DNA of 64,000 bases. Origin: VAZQ01 sp963785745. GTDB lineage: Bacteria; Pseudomonadota; Alphaproteobacteria; Rhizobiales; Xanthobacteraceae. The position numbers and the translations under genes were made by a program. The DNA is taken from positions 111,916 to 175,915 of the forward strand of contig CAWAWR010000030.1 in the NCBI GenBank assembly GCA_963785745.1, given 5' to 3'. The notes beneath the pieces are model-generated. The model had not been told where the DNA came from. It was given only the letters and a program-made list of their open reading frames with translations, and ran no database searches. Shown piece after piece: positions 1-9,865 of the stretch (the first letter of the stretch is position 1; every line of letters begins with the position of its first letter).

Positions 1-504
1 GAGGCCGGTGACGATCTGCGCGAACTCGCGCGCGCGCTCGTAGCGCTCGCCGTGGGCATAGTGCTTCTCGCGGCCGAAATTCTTGGCCTCCGCCTCCTGG
101 CCGGAGGTGACGAGATTCCACCCTGCCCGGCCGCCGCTGATGTGATCGATCGAGGCGAACTTGCGCGCCACATGGAACGGCTCGTTGTAGCTCGTCGACG
201 CCGTTGCCACGAGGCCGATATGGCTCGTCATCGGCGCCAGCGCGGAGAGCAACGTCAGCGGCTCGAAATTCGCGATGTACTGCGCCGAGCGCGACAGCGC
301 CTCCATTTTGGCTTCGCGCACGCAGACATTGTCGGCGAAGAACACCATGTCGAATTTCGCGCGCTCGGCCGTGCGCGTGATCTCGACATAGTGCTGGAAA
401 TTGATGCCGGCGTCGGCCTGCGAGCGCGGGTGCCGCCACGAGGCCACGTGGTGTCCGGTCGGATTGAAAAAGGCGCCGAGCCGCATCTTGCCGTCGGAGT
501 TCAT
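1..504 (-). CDS. FMN-dependent monooxygenase, NtaA/SnaA/DszA type (partial, N-terminal 168 codons)
   Basis: The reverse strand is open from an ATG at 504 to the window edge. It encodes the N-terminus of a luciferase-like (LLM class) flavin-dependent monooxygenase. Family hallmarks visible are MRLGAFFNPTGHH at the start, the FFADNV segment, the EPLTLLSALAPMTSHIGL segment and SGGRAGWNLVTS. These are typical of the nitrilotriacetate / desulfurisation monooxygenase branch (NtaA, SnaA, DszA), which uses FMNH2 from a partner reductase. It lies upstream of two Bug-type solute binding proteins on the same strand, which suggests one catabolic unit for an imported organic acid or organosulfur compound. 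The substrate cannot be inferred and the C-terminus is outside the window. Confidence 0.85.
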   Translation of the reverse strand, partial: MNSDGKMRLGAFFNPTGHHVASWRHPRSQADAGINFQHYVEITRTAERAKFDMVFFADNVCVREAKMEALSRSAQYIANFEPLTLLSALAPMTSHIGLVATASTSYNEPFHVARKFASIDHISGGRAGWNLVTSGQEAEAKNFGREKHYAHGERYERAREFAQIVTGL

Positions 505-542
505 TGTCCGACTGTACCTTGGAGCCGCGTCCTCGCAAACAG

Positions 543-1520
543 CTACTGCGGCGGCAGGCCGGCGGCCTGGATCACCTTGCGCCACTTGGGCTCGTCGGTT
601 TTGATGCGCTCGGTGAGCTCTTCCGGCGAGCCGGTGATCGGCGTGAAGTATTCGCGGTCCATGATCTTGCGAATCTCGGGATCGGCGAAGGTGCGCCGCA
701 CCTCGGCGTTGATCTTGGCCACCACGTCGGCGGGCATGCCGGGCGGGCCGAACAGCCCGAACCACGACACCGCCTCGTAGCCCGGCACGCCGCTTTCCGC
801 CACCGTCGGCATCTCGGGCAGCAGCGGCATGCGATGCGCGGCGCCGACCGCGATGAACTTCACCTTCTTTTCCCGCCATTGCGGCACCACCGTGCCGACG
901 CTCACGACCATCATCTGGATGTGCCCGCCGATCACGTCGGTGAGCGCGGGCGTCGCGCCCTTGTAGTGCACGGCGGTGAATTTCGATCCCGACAGGGTCT
1001 GCAGCATTTCCATGTTCAGGTGCGCGCTCGAGCCGAGGCCGAAGGTGCCGTAGTTGAACCCGCCCGGCTTCTTGTTGGCGAGCGCGAGCAGTTCCTTGAC
1101 GCTCTCAGCCGGCACGGAAGGATTCAGGATCAGCGCCTGGTTGATGATGACGAGGCCCGAAATCGGCGTGAACCCTTTCAACGGATCATACGGCAGCCGC
1201 TTGTACAGGCTCGGATTGACGACGAAGGTCGTTTCCGGGCTGACCAGCAAAGTGTGGCCGTCCGCCGGCGCCTTCGAGACGTATTCCGCGGCGATCTGGT
1301 TGCTGGCGCCCGGACGGTGCTCGACCGTGATCGGCTTGCCCCAGGCTTCCTGGAAGCGTTGCGCCAGGATGCGGCAGAGCCGATCGATGACGCCGCCCGG
1401 CGCCGCCGGCGAAACCAGCGTCACCGGACGGGTGGGATAGTCTTGCGCTTGCGCTGGATCGGGGGCGAGCCCCGGCACCAACCACACCGCAACGATCAAC
1501 GCCCGCAGCCACAACGCCAT
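543..1520 (-). CDS. Bug/TctC family tripartite tricarboxylate transporter substrate-binding protein
   Basis: 325 residues with an N-terminal signal peptide (hydrophobic MALWLRALIVAVWLVPG, Ala-Gln-Ala-like cleavage region near residue 25). The mature start YPTRPVTLVSPAAPGG is the standard Bug signature. Further conserved segments are the GANxQIAAEYV region, FNYGTFGLGSSAHL and HYKGATPALTDVIGGHIQMM. It is a periplasmic binding protein for carboxylates or related small organics. An AGGGGAC-like ribosome site precedes the ATG. It is a close paralogue of the next gene upstream (1569-2546); the two proteins align without major gaps and clearly arose by tandem duplication. No TctA/TctB membrane genes are adjacent; the nearest pair is at 33.4 kb. 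Confidence 0.93.
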   Translation of the reverse strand: MALWLRALIVAVWLVPGLAPDPAQAQDYPTRPVTLVSPAAPGGVIDRLCRILAQRFQEAWGKPITVEHRPGASNQIAAEYVSKAPADGHTLLVSPETTFVVNPSLYKRLPYDPLKGFTPISGLVIINQALILNPSVPAESVKELLALANKKPGGFNYGTFGLGSSAHLNMEMLQTLSGSKFTAVHYKGATPALTDVIGGHIQMMVVSVGTVVPQWREKKVKFIAVGAAHRMPLLPEMPTVAESGVPGYEAVSWFGLFGPPGMPADVVAKINAEVRRTFADPEIRKIMDREYFTPITGSPEELTERIKTDEPKWRKVIQAAGLPPQ

Positions 1521-1568
1521 CCTTGTCCCCTTTGTCGACGCGCCGCTTTCGCGGCGGCCGTGCCGATA

Positions 1569-2546
1569 TTACTGCGGTGTCATTCCGGCGGCCTGGATCA
1601 CCTTGCGCCACTTCGGCTCGTCGGCCTTGATGCGCTCGGTGAGCTCTTCCGGCGAGCCGACGATCGGCGTGAAGTACTCGCGGTCCATGGTCTTGCGAAG
1701 CTCGGGGTCGGCGAAGATGCGCCGGACCTCGGCATTGATCTTGGCCACGACGTCGGCGGGCATGCCGGGCGGACCGAACAGCCCGAACCATGACACCCCC
1801 TCATAGCCGGGCACGCCGCCTTCCGCGACCGTCGGCATGTCCGGCAACAATGGCATGCGCTTGCCGGCGCCGACCGCGATGAACTTCACTTTCTTTTCCT
1901 GCCATTGCGGCACCGCGGTGCCCACGCTCACGAACATCATCTGGATGTGGCCGCCGATCACGTCGGTCAGCGCGGGCGTCGCGCCCTTGTAGTGGACCGC
2001 GGTGAATTTCGTGCCCGACATGGTCTGGAGCATTTCCATGTTCAGGTGGCCGGTCGAGCCGGAGCCGAAGGTTCCGTAGTTGAGCGCGCCGGGTTTCTTC
2101 CTGGCAAGCTCGATCAGGTCCTTCACGTTCTCGACCGGCAGTGACGGATGCAGGATCAGCCCGTGGTTGATGATGACGAGGCCGGCGATCGGCGTGAAGC
2201 CCTTGAACGGATCGTAGGGCAACCGCTTGTAGAGCGACGGATTGACCGCGAACGTCACCTCCGGGCTGACCATCAGGGTGTAGCCGTCGGGCGGCGACTT
2301 GGTGATGTATTCCGCGGCGAGCTGATTGTTGGCGCCCGGGCGATGCTCGACCACGACCTGGCGGCTCCAGGCCTCCGAGAACTTCGCTGCGAGGATGCGG
2401 CAGATGCGGTCGATGACGCCGCCCGGCGCGGTCGGGGCGACCAGCGTCACCGGCCGGTTGGGATAGTCCTGCGCCAGCGCCGCGCCGGGGACGAGCCCCG
2501 CAACCATGCAGCCGGCCAAGATCAATGCACGAAACCGCAACGTCAT
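1569..2546 (-). CDS. Bug/TctC family substrate-binding protein (tandem paralogue)
   Basis: The ATG at 2546 is preceded by GGGAGGTGGGA, a strong ribosome site, so the longer form from 2564 is less likely. The protein has a signal peptide (MTLRFRALILAGCMVAG) followed by DYPNRPVTLVAPTAPGG, the family start motif, and the same HYKGATPALTDVIGG block as its neighbour. It is a periplasmic Bug protein of about 325 residues. It is separated from the downstream copy by about 48 bp and on the same strand, so both are probably co-transcribed. It is divergent from the Tat-exported protein gene at 2669, so the 120-bp gap 2547-2668 should hold promoters for both directions. Confidence 0.93.
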   Translation of the reverse strand: MTLRFRALILAGCMVAGLVPGAALAQDYPNRPVTLVAPTAPGGVIDRICRILAAKFSEAWSRQVVVEHRPGANNQLAAEYITKSPPDGYTLMVSPEVTFAVNPSLYKRLPYDPFKGFTPIAGLVIINHGLILHPSLPVENVKDLIELARKKPGALNYGTFGSGSTGHLNMEMLQTMSGTKFTAVHYKGATPALTDVIGGHIQMMFVSVGTAVPQWQEKKVKFIAVGAGKRMPLLPDMPTVAEGGVPGYEGVSWFGLFGPPGMPADVVAKINAEVRRIFADPELRKTMDREYFTPIVGSPEELTERIKADEPKWRKVIQAAGMTPQ

Positions 2547-2668
2547 TCCCACCTCCCAGCGCACTTCCTTTCCAGAATTATAGCACCGGTTCCGACTTCT
2601 GCGACGCCTCCACCAGCGTTAGGATGCCGCGACAAACGGCCCGAAAGCGGCCGGGGGAGGAAACTGGA

Positions 2669-3642
2669 ATGACGACAAAGACCAAGACCGGGAACCTATG
2701 GCTGCCGCGCCGCGCCTTTCTCGCGGGCGGCGTCGCCTCGTTCGCATTCATCCGTTCAGGCATCGGCCGCGCCGCCGGCGACCATCGCCAGCGGCAAGAC
2801 GATCGGACGCGGCCAGATGCTGGTGGTGCATGAGGATGCGTCCGGCCGCATCGTCGCGCTCGAATTCATCGAGCTATCTCGGGCCGCACAAGACCCATCC
2901 GAACGACGTGATCGTGGTCGGCTCCTATTGCGGCACCCGCATCCTTGCGCCGATGTTCACCCGCGGCGTCAAGGCGGTGATCGCGACCGACGCCGGCATC
3001 GGCAAGGACAATGCCGGCATCAGCGGGCTGCTGCACGCCGAAACCATCGACGTGCCGGTCGCCACCATTGCCGCGATGTCGGCGGAGACCTCGAACGGCC
3101 GCGAGACGCTGCTCATCGGCACGATCAGCCGCGCCAACAAGCAGGCGCGCGCGCTCGGCGTCGAGATCGGGATGATCGCCTATGAGGCGGCGGCGCGGCT
3201 CGCCAAGGCGCCGCCCGGAAAATCCATCCCGACGCCGCTCGGCGTGGAAGAAGCGCCGGTCGTGGTCGACAAGGTCGGCCAGGGCCGCATCTGGGCGACG
3301 CCCGGCACCACCGCGATCACGGAAAAGATCCCGAGCGACGTGGTCTGCAGCGGCGCGAATTCTTCCCGTGTATCGTCCGATGGCATGCTGCGCATGGGCG
3401 CGAAGGGCTCGATCGCCAACGACGCCGGCATCGCCCGCAACAACACCGCGGTCGAGGGCGTGGCGCTGCTGGAAGAGAAAGGCGTGCCCTCGGCGGCGGT
3501 CGCCACCATGTCGGCGCGGCTCGGCGAAGGCCTGAGCACCTGGAACGACGGCGTGATTTCGGTGCTCAACGCGCCCGCGGCCAAGCTCGGGGTCAAGGTC
3601 GGCATGACCGCCAAGGAGGCCGCGCGGCTGATGCTCGGCTGA
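2669..3642 (+). CDS. Tat-exported protein with two copies of an unrecognised domain (two frameshifts)
   Basis: ATG 2669 follows GGGAGGAAACTGGA. The N-terminus carries a twin-arginine signal (LPRRAFLAGGVASFAF), predicting folded export. The reading then moves from frame 2 to frame 3 between about 2770 and 2816, and to frame 1 at about 2870, each shift equivalent to one extra base. After this it is open to 3642. The mature protein is an internal duplication: the blocks at about 2960-3200 and 3390-3640 share KAVIATDAGI / KGSIANDAGI, then AAMSA / ATMSA, then LGVEIGM / LGVKVGM and EAA.L. I do not recognise the family. It sits between Bug genes and a sugar-acid-type dehydratase, so an extracytoplasmic role in the same catabolism is possible but unproven. 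Confidence 0.6.
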
Positions 3643-3759
3643 GCCCGCCGCCGCACGGCTCGCACTCCAATGACGGCGATCCGGCATGGATCGCCATGCC
3701 GTTCGGTCGTATGTCTATCGCGACGTCGTCCCCCATTCGATATCGGCAAGGAAGCCACC

Positions 3760-5584
3760 ATGGCCAAAGGTAGAAAAAGCAACGGCAAGACGCCGCAGCA
3801 CGGCAAGCCGCGCTTCCGGTCGCAATTGTGGTTCGACAATCCCGACGATCCCGGCGCGACCGCGCTCTATTTCGAGCGCTACCTCAACTACGGCCTGACC
3901 CGCGGCGAGATCATGGGCGGCAAGCCGATCATCGGCATCGCGCAGACCGGCTCCGACCTTTCCCCCTGCAACCGCCACCACCTCGAGCTGGCGAAGCGCG
4001 TGCGCGACGGTATCCGCTCGGCCGGCGGCATCGCGTTCGAATTTCCGATGCATCCGATCCAGGAGACCGGCAAGCGGCCGACCGCGGCGCTCGATCGGAA
4101 CCTCGCCTATCTCGGCCTGGTCGAGGTGCTGCACGGCTATCCGATCGACGGCGTCGTGCTCACCACCGGCTGCGACAAGACCACGCCGGCGGCGATCATG
4201 GCGGCGGCGACCGTCAACATCCCGGCGATCGTGCTCTCCGGCGGGCCGATGCTCAACGGCTGGTGGAAGGGCAAGCGCGCCGGCTCCGGCACCATCAAAT
4301 GGGCGATGGGGAAGCGCCTTGCGGCCGGCGAGATCGGCTACGACGAATTCGTCGAACTCGATCGCCGCGGCCGCGCCCTCGATCGGCCACTGCAATTCCA
4401 TGGGCACCGCCTCGACCATGAACGCGATCGCCGAAGCGCTCGGGCTGTCGCTGCCGGGCTGCGCGTCGATCCCGGCGCCGTACAAGGAGCGCGCGCAGAT
4501 CGCCTACGACACCGGCGTGCGCGCGGTCGAGCTCGTGCTCGCCGACGTGAAGCCGCTCGATATCCTCACCCGCAAGGCGTTCGAGAACGCCATCGTCGCC
4601 TGCTCGGCGATCGGCGGCTCGACCAATGCGCCGATCCATCTCAATGCGATTGCGCGCCACGCCGGCGTCCGGCTCTCGATCGAGGATTGGGAAACCATCG
4701 GCTATGACGTGCCGCTGCTGGTCAACATGCAGCCGGCCGGGTCGTATCTCGGCGAGGACTATCACCGCGCCGGCGGGCTGCCCGCCGTGCTCAACGAGCT
4801 GCGCAAGGCCAAGCGCCTGCATGCCGATGCGATGACGGTCAACGGCAAGACCATCGGCGAGAACGTGAAGCGCGCCGAGATCGCCGATGCCGACGTGATC
4901 CGCCCCTACGCCAAGCCGCTGATGCAGCGCGCCGGCTTCAAGGTGCTCAAGGGCAACCTGTTCGACGCCGCGATCATGAAGATGAGCGTGATCTCCGACG
5001 CATTCCGCAAGCGCTATCTCTCCGATCCCAAGGACCAGGACGCCTTCGAAGGCCGCGCCGTGGTGTTCGACGGACCGGAGGACTATCACCGCCGCATCGA
5101 CGACCCCGCGCTCAAGATCGACGAGCGCACCATCCTGTTCATGCGCGGCGTCGGCGCCATCGGCTATCCGGGCTCGGCCGAGGTCGTGAACATGCGGCCG
5201 CCGGCGGCGCTGATCAAGAAGGGCATCGACTCCCTCCCCTGCATCGGCGACGGCCGCCAGTCCGGCACGTCGGGATCGCCGTCGATCCTCAATGCGTCGC
5301 CCGAGGCGGCGGCCAACGGCGGGCTCGCGCTGCTCAAGACCGGCGACCGCGTGCGCATCGATCTGCGCAAGGGCACCGCCGATATCCTGATCTCCAAGGC
5401 GGAGCTGGCGAAGCGCCGCGCCGAGCTGCAGAAGAACGGCGGCTATCCCTATCCGGAAAGCCAGACGCCCTGGCAGGAGATCCAGCGCGGCATCGTCGAC
5501 CAGCTCGCCGAGGGCATGGTGCTCAAGCCGGCGGTGAAATTCCAACGCGTGGCGCAGACCAGTCAGCCACGCCACAGCCACTGA
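3760..5584 (+). CDS. IlvD/Edd family dehydratase, probably a sugar-acid dehydratase (one frameshift near 4360)
   Basis: About 607 residues in total, the usual length for the dihydroxy-acid / aldonic-acid dehydratase family. The three cysteines expected to hold the iron-sulfur cluster are visible: DLSPCNRHH, TTGCDKTTPA and GHCNSMGTASTMN. Later conserved blocks include GGSTNAPIH, VLKGNLFDAAIMK, GVGAIGYPGSAEV and GRQSGTSGSPSILN. The reading changes by one extra base near 4360, between EIGYDEFVEL and the GHCNSMG block. The sequence looks more like the L-arabinonate / D-xylonate branch than biosynthetic IlvD, but I cannot fix the substrate. The PEP-mutase-like gene follows after 12 bp, so the two probably form one operon for acid breakdown. 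Confidence 0.85.
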
Positions 5585-5596
5585 CGGATCACGCCC

Positions 5597-6431
5597 ATGC
5601 CGACCGTCGCCGACAAGCGCAAGACCTTTCGCCAGCTGCACGAGAGCGGCTGCTTCGTGATCCCCAATCCCTGGGACGTCGGCAGCGCGCGCTATCTGCA
5701 GCATCTCGGCTTCAAAGCGATCGCCTCGACCAGTGCCGGCTTTGCCTTCGCGCAGGGCCGCGCTGACGGCGCGGTGCCGCGCGACATGATGCTCGAGCAT
5801 CTCCACGAGCTGGCGCACGCCTCCGACCTGCCGCTCAACGCCGATTTCGAGGCCGGCTATGCCGACGATCTCGCCGGCGTCGCGGAAAGCGTCCGGCTCG
5901 CCGTGGAAACCGGCATCGCGGGCGTGTCGATCGAAGATGGCGCCGACCGCAAGCTCTATTCCGTCGACGACGCGGTCGCGCGGCTGCGCGCCGCGCGGGC
6001 GGCAATCGACAAGGCCGGCGGCGACGTGCTGCTGGTCGGCCGCGCCGAATGCTTCCTGCTCGGCCGTCCCGACCTCGACGAGACGATCGCGCGGCTCAAG
6101 GCCTATGCCAACGCCGGCGCCGACTGCCTCTATGCGCCCGGCATCAAGAGCCGCGAGCAGATCGCGGCGGTGGTGAACGCGGTCGCGCCGAAGCCGGTCA
6201 ACGTGCTGATGTCGTCGGGCGCCCATCCGCTGACCGTGGCCGATCTCGCCGCGCTCGGGGTCCGCCGCATCAGCGTCGGCGGCGCACTGGCGCGCGTCGC
6301 CTGGGGCGGCGTGATGCGCGTGGCCAAGCAGATCGCCGACGAAGGCCGCTTCGACGGCCTCAACGACAGCGCGCCCGGCGCCGAGTTGAACGGCGCTGTT
6401 CCGCGACGACCTCAAGAAGCGCGCGCCATGA
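5597..6431 (+). CDS. Isocitrate lyase / PEP mutase family protein
   Basis: About 277 residues of the PEP-mutase / methylisocitrate-lyase-like superfamily (TIM barrel). Conserved features are the start FVIPNPWDVGSARYLQ, the NADFEAGYAD metal-binding segment and GVSIEDG. Near residue 156 VGRAECF replaces the more usual RTD motif, and the C-terminal part carries LMSSGAHPLTVADLAALGVRRISVG. A one-base insertion near 6400 disrupts the C-terminus; reading through it gives LFRDDLKKRAP and a TGA at 6429-6431, overlapping the next ATG as ATGA. Members cleave or rearrange C-C or C-P bonds in 2-oxo or malate-like acids. It follows the dehydratase by 12 bp, consistent with sequential steps in acid catabolism. 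Confidence 0.85.
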
Positions 6432-7181
6432 GCGAGTTGCCGGTCGGCCCGCCGGTCGACGCCACGCCCGCCCGCCGGCCCGGGCCGGTCGTGCTGGAAG
6501 GCCGCTACGGCCGGCTGGAGAAGCTCGCCGCGCATCATGCCGACGCGCTGTGGCGCGCGGTGCGAAGGCCACGACCACATCTGGACCTACATGTCGAGCT
6601 ACGGCCCATTCGCAGACGGAACGACCTTCGCCGATTGGGTCGCAAGCCGCGTGCCACTCGAGGACCCCTATTCCTACGCGGTGATCGATCCGTCCGGCGC
6701 CGCCGTCGGCATCGCGACGCTGATGGACATCCGTCCGGCGGCGCGCTCGGTCGAGGTCGGGCACATCGTCTATTCGCCGGCCCTGCAGCGCACGCCGCTC
6801 GGCACCGAGGTGCAATACCTGCTCGCGCGCTACGCCTTCGAGACGCTCGGCAATCGCCGCTACGAATGGAAATGCAATGCGCTCAATGCGCCGTCGCGGC
6901 GCGCGGCGCTGCGCTACGGCTTCGTGTTCGAAGGCATCTTGCGCCAGCACATCATCGCCAAGGGCCGCAGCCGCGACACCGCGTATTTTTCCATGCTCGA
7001 TAGCGAGTGGCCGGCGCGCAAGGCTGCGTTCGAGCGCTGGCTCGCGCCCGACAATTTCGACGCGCAGGGCCGCCAGAAGCTCAGCCTGAGCGCGCTGAAC
7101 AGCAGCGCTGCGCTGAACTTGTTCATAGATGCGCAGCGTCGACCGACCCGATCCAGCGGCTGGGATCCCCTCATGCCGTGA
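6428..7181 (+). CDS. GNAT family N-acetyltransferase, RimJ/RimL-like (one frameshift near 6560)
   Basis: It starts at the ATG overlapping the preceding stop (ATGA), so it is translationally coupled. The N-terminus reads VLEGRYGRLEKLAAHHADALW, then the frame shifts by one base near 6560 into HIWTYMSSYGPFADGTTFADW. The GNAT core follows: YAVIDPSGAAVGIATLMDI, VEVGHIVYSPALQRTPLGTEV, and the typical RimJ/L tail RRYEWKCNALNAPSRRAALRYGF with FEGILRQHIIAKGRSRDTAYFSML split over the C-terminus. It probably acetylates a small molecule or a protein N-terminus. The stop overlaps the GTG of the following membrane protein gene (GTGA). Confidence 0.85.
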
Positions 7182-8506
7182 GCCGAACCGGCACGCGCGC
7201 GGTTCGTCGCATGGTCGCGCTGCTCGCGGCCGGCTTCGCGCTCAGCCTGGCGGCGTTCTACCCCGGCTACATGAGCATCGACGCCGCGTGGGTCTACAAG
7301 GCGAGCATCAAGGCGATCTGGGCGACTGGCAATCGCCGGTGATGACCGTGCTCTGGCGCGCTCATCGACCCGATCGCGCCCGGCTCCATGAGCATGTTGC
7401 TGCTGATGCTGCGCTCTATTGGGGCGGCTTCGGTCTCGTCGCCCGCACGGCGGCGCGCCATGCCGGGTGGCTGGGCATCGCAACCATGGTGCTCGCATTC
7501 ACCCCGCCGGCGTTCTTCTTCGCCGGACTGATCTGGCGCGACATCCTGTTCGCCGACGTCTGGCTGTTCGCCGCAGCCTTGACCTACGCCACCGCCTCCC
7601 GGCCGGCGGCGATCCGGTGGCCGGCCCAGACGATCGCGATGCTGCTCGTCGGACTTGGCGTACTGCTGCGGCCGAACGCGATCATCGCCGCGCCGTTGCT
7701 GGCGGCTTATGTGATGTGGCCGGCCGCGTTCCACTGGAAACGCGTCGCGCTCATTCTCATTCCCGGCATCGTCGCCGGCTATGCGTTGATCCACACGGTC
7801 TACTACACCGCGCTCAACGCCGAGCGGCTCTATCCGCTGCACTCGCGTGTTCGTCTTCGACCTCGGCGGTATCACCTATTATTCGGGCGAGAACCGGTTT
7901 CCGGTGGCATTCACGCCCGACGCAGACCGCGATGCTTCTCACCAAATGCTACAACCCGGACCGCTGGGACTATTACTGGCACATCCCGCCGTGCGATTTC
8001 GTGATGCAGCGGCTCGAACGCAAGGACGACCGGATCTTCGGCACGCCGCGATTGGTCGACGCCTGGCGCAACGCCGTCCTGTCCAATCCCCTCGCCTACC
8101 TGAAGCACCGCGCGACGTTCATGGGCCGATTCCTCAGCCGCGACGTCCTGCTGATCCCGGTGCTGGACCTCAACGAGCCGTCACGGCGCGTGCATGCGAC
8201 GAATCCGCTCTTCACGGGGATGATCACCGTGCAAAACGTGCTGCAGCCGTTCTGGCTGCTCAGCCTCGGATTCTGGCTCGCGATCGCGATCGCTGGTCTG
8301 CGCGCTGGCCTGGCCGTTGCGCGCCACGGCCGGCGGGCGCGTTCGCCTTGGGCGCGACCGGCTCGGCCATCGTCTACGTGCTGTCGTTCCTGCCGTTCGG
8401 CGTCGCCGCCGAATTCCGCTACGGTTACTGGTGCGTGCTGGCGAGCCTCGTCGGCGCCATCGCCGTTCTCGCCGGACGACGCGCTAACGCGGACGGCTTT
8501 GAATAA
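7178..8506 (+). CDS. Polytopic membrane protein, glycosyltransferase-like (several frameshifts)
   Basis: It opens at a GTG overlapping the previous stop. Conceptual repair of about six single-base indels (near 7330, 7360, 7420, 7850, 7925 and 8335) gives about 440 residues. There are multiple hydrophobic helices, for example MVALLAAGFALSLAAFYPGY, IATMVLAFTPPAFFFAGL, TIAMLLVGLGVLLRPNAII and a C-terminal pair ending in FLPFGVAAEFRY. A soluble loop carries CYNPDRWDYYWHIPPCDF. The topology resembles ArnT/Dpm-type integral membrane glycosyltransferases, but I see no decisive motif. It ends 23 bp inside the convergent creatininase gene. The indel density could mean decay, but continuity of coding signal in shifted frames favours base-call errors. 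Confidence 0.55.
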
Positions 8507-9279
8507 GCTTCTGGTTTTCCAGGAGCCGCGCAAAGACCGGGCCGGCCGCCGTCACCATGCGCTCGATCAGCGCCACGCCGTGCTCCGCCGTCGCGCCGCT
8601 CGCGTCGCCGATGATGCCGTCGCGCGCGAGCCGCGCGTCGTCGCTGCGCCAGCCCCAGGTCGCGCCGCGCTCGAAAATCAACGACTGCACCGCCTTCGGA
8701 TCGGGCGGTCCGCCCTTTCCGATGTTGGTCGCGCCTCACGGTCTCGGGCGCCAGCGCGAGCATCACCGAGGTCTCGCCTTTGCCGCCATGGACGTCGGCC
8801 TGCGCCGGATCGGCGCCGGCGAGATCGAACGGATGCAGCACGCACGGCGTTGAGCCCGAAGTCGCCGGAGAGCTCATGCAGCAGATTTTCCAGGATGCCG
8901 CGGTTGCCGCCATGGCCGTTGACGATCGCAAGATTGCGCGCCGGCAGCGCGCGCACGATCGCGCCCGCGAGGTCGCGCACATAGCCGGCAAAGCCCTGGA
9001 TCGACAGGCTCAGCGTGCCGGCCGCCCAGTCGTGCTCCCGTGAGAGGCCGATCGAGAGCGTCGGGAGCTGCCACAGGTCGAACTCGCTCGCCCCAGCGTT
9101 CGAGCAGGCGGCCGGTCAATCCCTCGGCGACCACGACATCGGTGTTGAGCGGAAGATGCGGCCCGTGCTGCTCGATGGCGCCGAGCGGCAGGCAAAGGAT
9201 CGAGCGTGTCCTTGATCGCGCGCGCGGCGTCCTGGAACGTCAGCTCGCCCAGCACGCGGCTCGTCGGGGCGCTGGCCAT
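8484..9279 (-). CDS. Creatininase family amidohydrolase (frameshifted)
   Basis: The start ATG at 9279 gives MASAPTSRVLGELTFQDAA. Stitching reverse-strand frames recovers VVAEGLTGRLLERWG, then RDLAGAIVRALPARNLAIVNGHGGNRGIL, HPFDLAGADPAQADVHGGKGETSVML and the end IFERGATWGWRSDDARLARDGIIGDASGATAEHG (given here in pieces across breaks). NGHGGN, HGGKGETSVML and GDASGA are diagnostic of the creatininase fold, a metal-dependent amide hydrolase family that includes creatinine amidohydrolase, MftE and the archaeal ArfB formamide hydrolase. At least three single-base breaks are needed. It is convergent with the upstream membrane protein gene. Its nearness to the GTP cyclohydrolase cluster is suggestive but cytochrome b561 intervenes. 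Confidence 0.75.
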
Positions 9280-9289
9280 TGCCGGCAGC

Positions 9290-9836
9290 TTAGCCGGAAA
9301 TCATGCGCATGAGGATGCGATCCTTGCGCACGAAATGATGGAACAGCGCCGCGCCGATGTGCATCGCCGCGACGGCCGCGATGGCGAGGCCCGAGATACA
9401 GGTGCACGGCCGAAAGCTGCTCCGACAGCGCGCGGTTCTCCGGCCAGATCGCCGGCAGGTTGAACAGGCCGAAGAACGGCACCGGCGCCGGATAGGCCGA
9501 CGTCATGATGTAGCCGACGATCGGCTGCGCCAGGATCAGCGCGTACAGCGCCCAGTGCGTCGCATGCGCGGCGAACTGCTGGATCGCCGGCAGGTCGTCC
9601 GGCAGCGGCGGCGGCGGATTGCCCAGCCGGTAGAGCAGCCGGATGATGACCAGCGGGATCAGCGTCGCGCCGATCGATTTGTGCAGGTTGTAGAGGAAGG
9701 TCTGCGCCGGCCCGCCCCATTCGTTGGCGATCACGATGCCGAGCGGAATCATCAGCAGCACCAAGACGGCGATGACCCAATGCAGCGACCGCGCCGTCAA
9801 CGTGTAGCCCGGCGCAGCCGCCGTCATGTCGCTCAT
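9290..9836 (-). CDS. Cytochrome b561 family protein (one frameshift near 9390)
   Basis: The reading begins MSDMTAAAPGYTLTARSLHW, with four predicted helices: WVIAVLVLLMIPLGIVIA, LHKSIGATLIPLVIIRLLYR, THWALYALILAQPIVGYIM and, after a one-base shift near 9390, AIAAVAAMHIGAALFHHFV followed by RKDRILMRMISG. Histidines in SLHW, LHKS, ATHW and AAMHI-type positions are as expected for the two b-type hemes. The family transfers electrons between quinol and soluble acceptors in the inner membrane, or acts as a superoxide:quinone reductase. Length about 182 residues is normal. It lies 10 bp downstream of the creatininase start on the same strand. Confidence 0.88.
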
Positions 9837-9865
9837 TGGAGCCCCCTCCGCTGCCCGTTCTCAGA

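Noticed and set aside
2669..3642. Programmed ribosomal frameshifting in the Tat-exported protein gene and others
   Set aside because: No slippery heptamers or downstream structures were seen at the breaks, and unrelated genes show the same kind of break.
4295..6580. 761-residue reverse-strand open frame antisense to the dehydratase and PEP-mutase genes
   Set aside because: It mirrors two clearly conserved genes in a high-GC region where antisense frames stay open by codon bias; it has no family resemblance and an Arg/Ala/Asp-biased composition.
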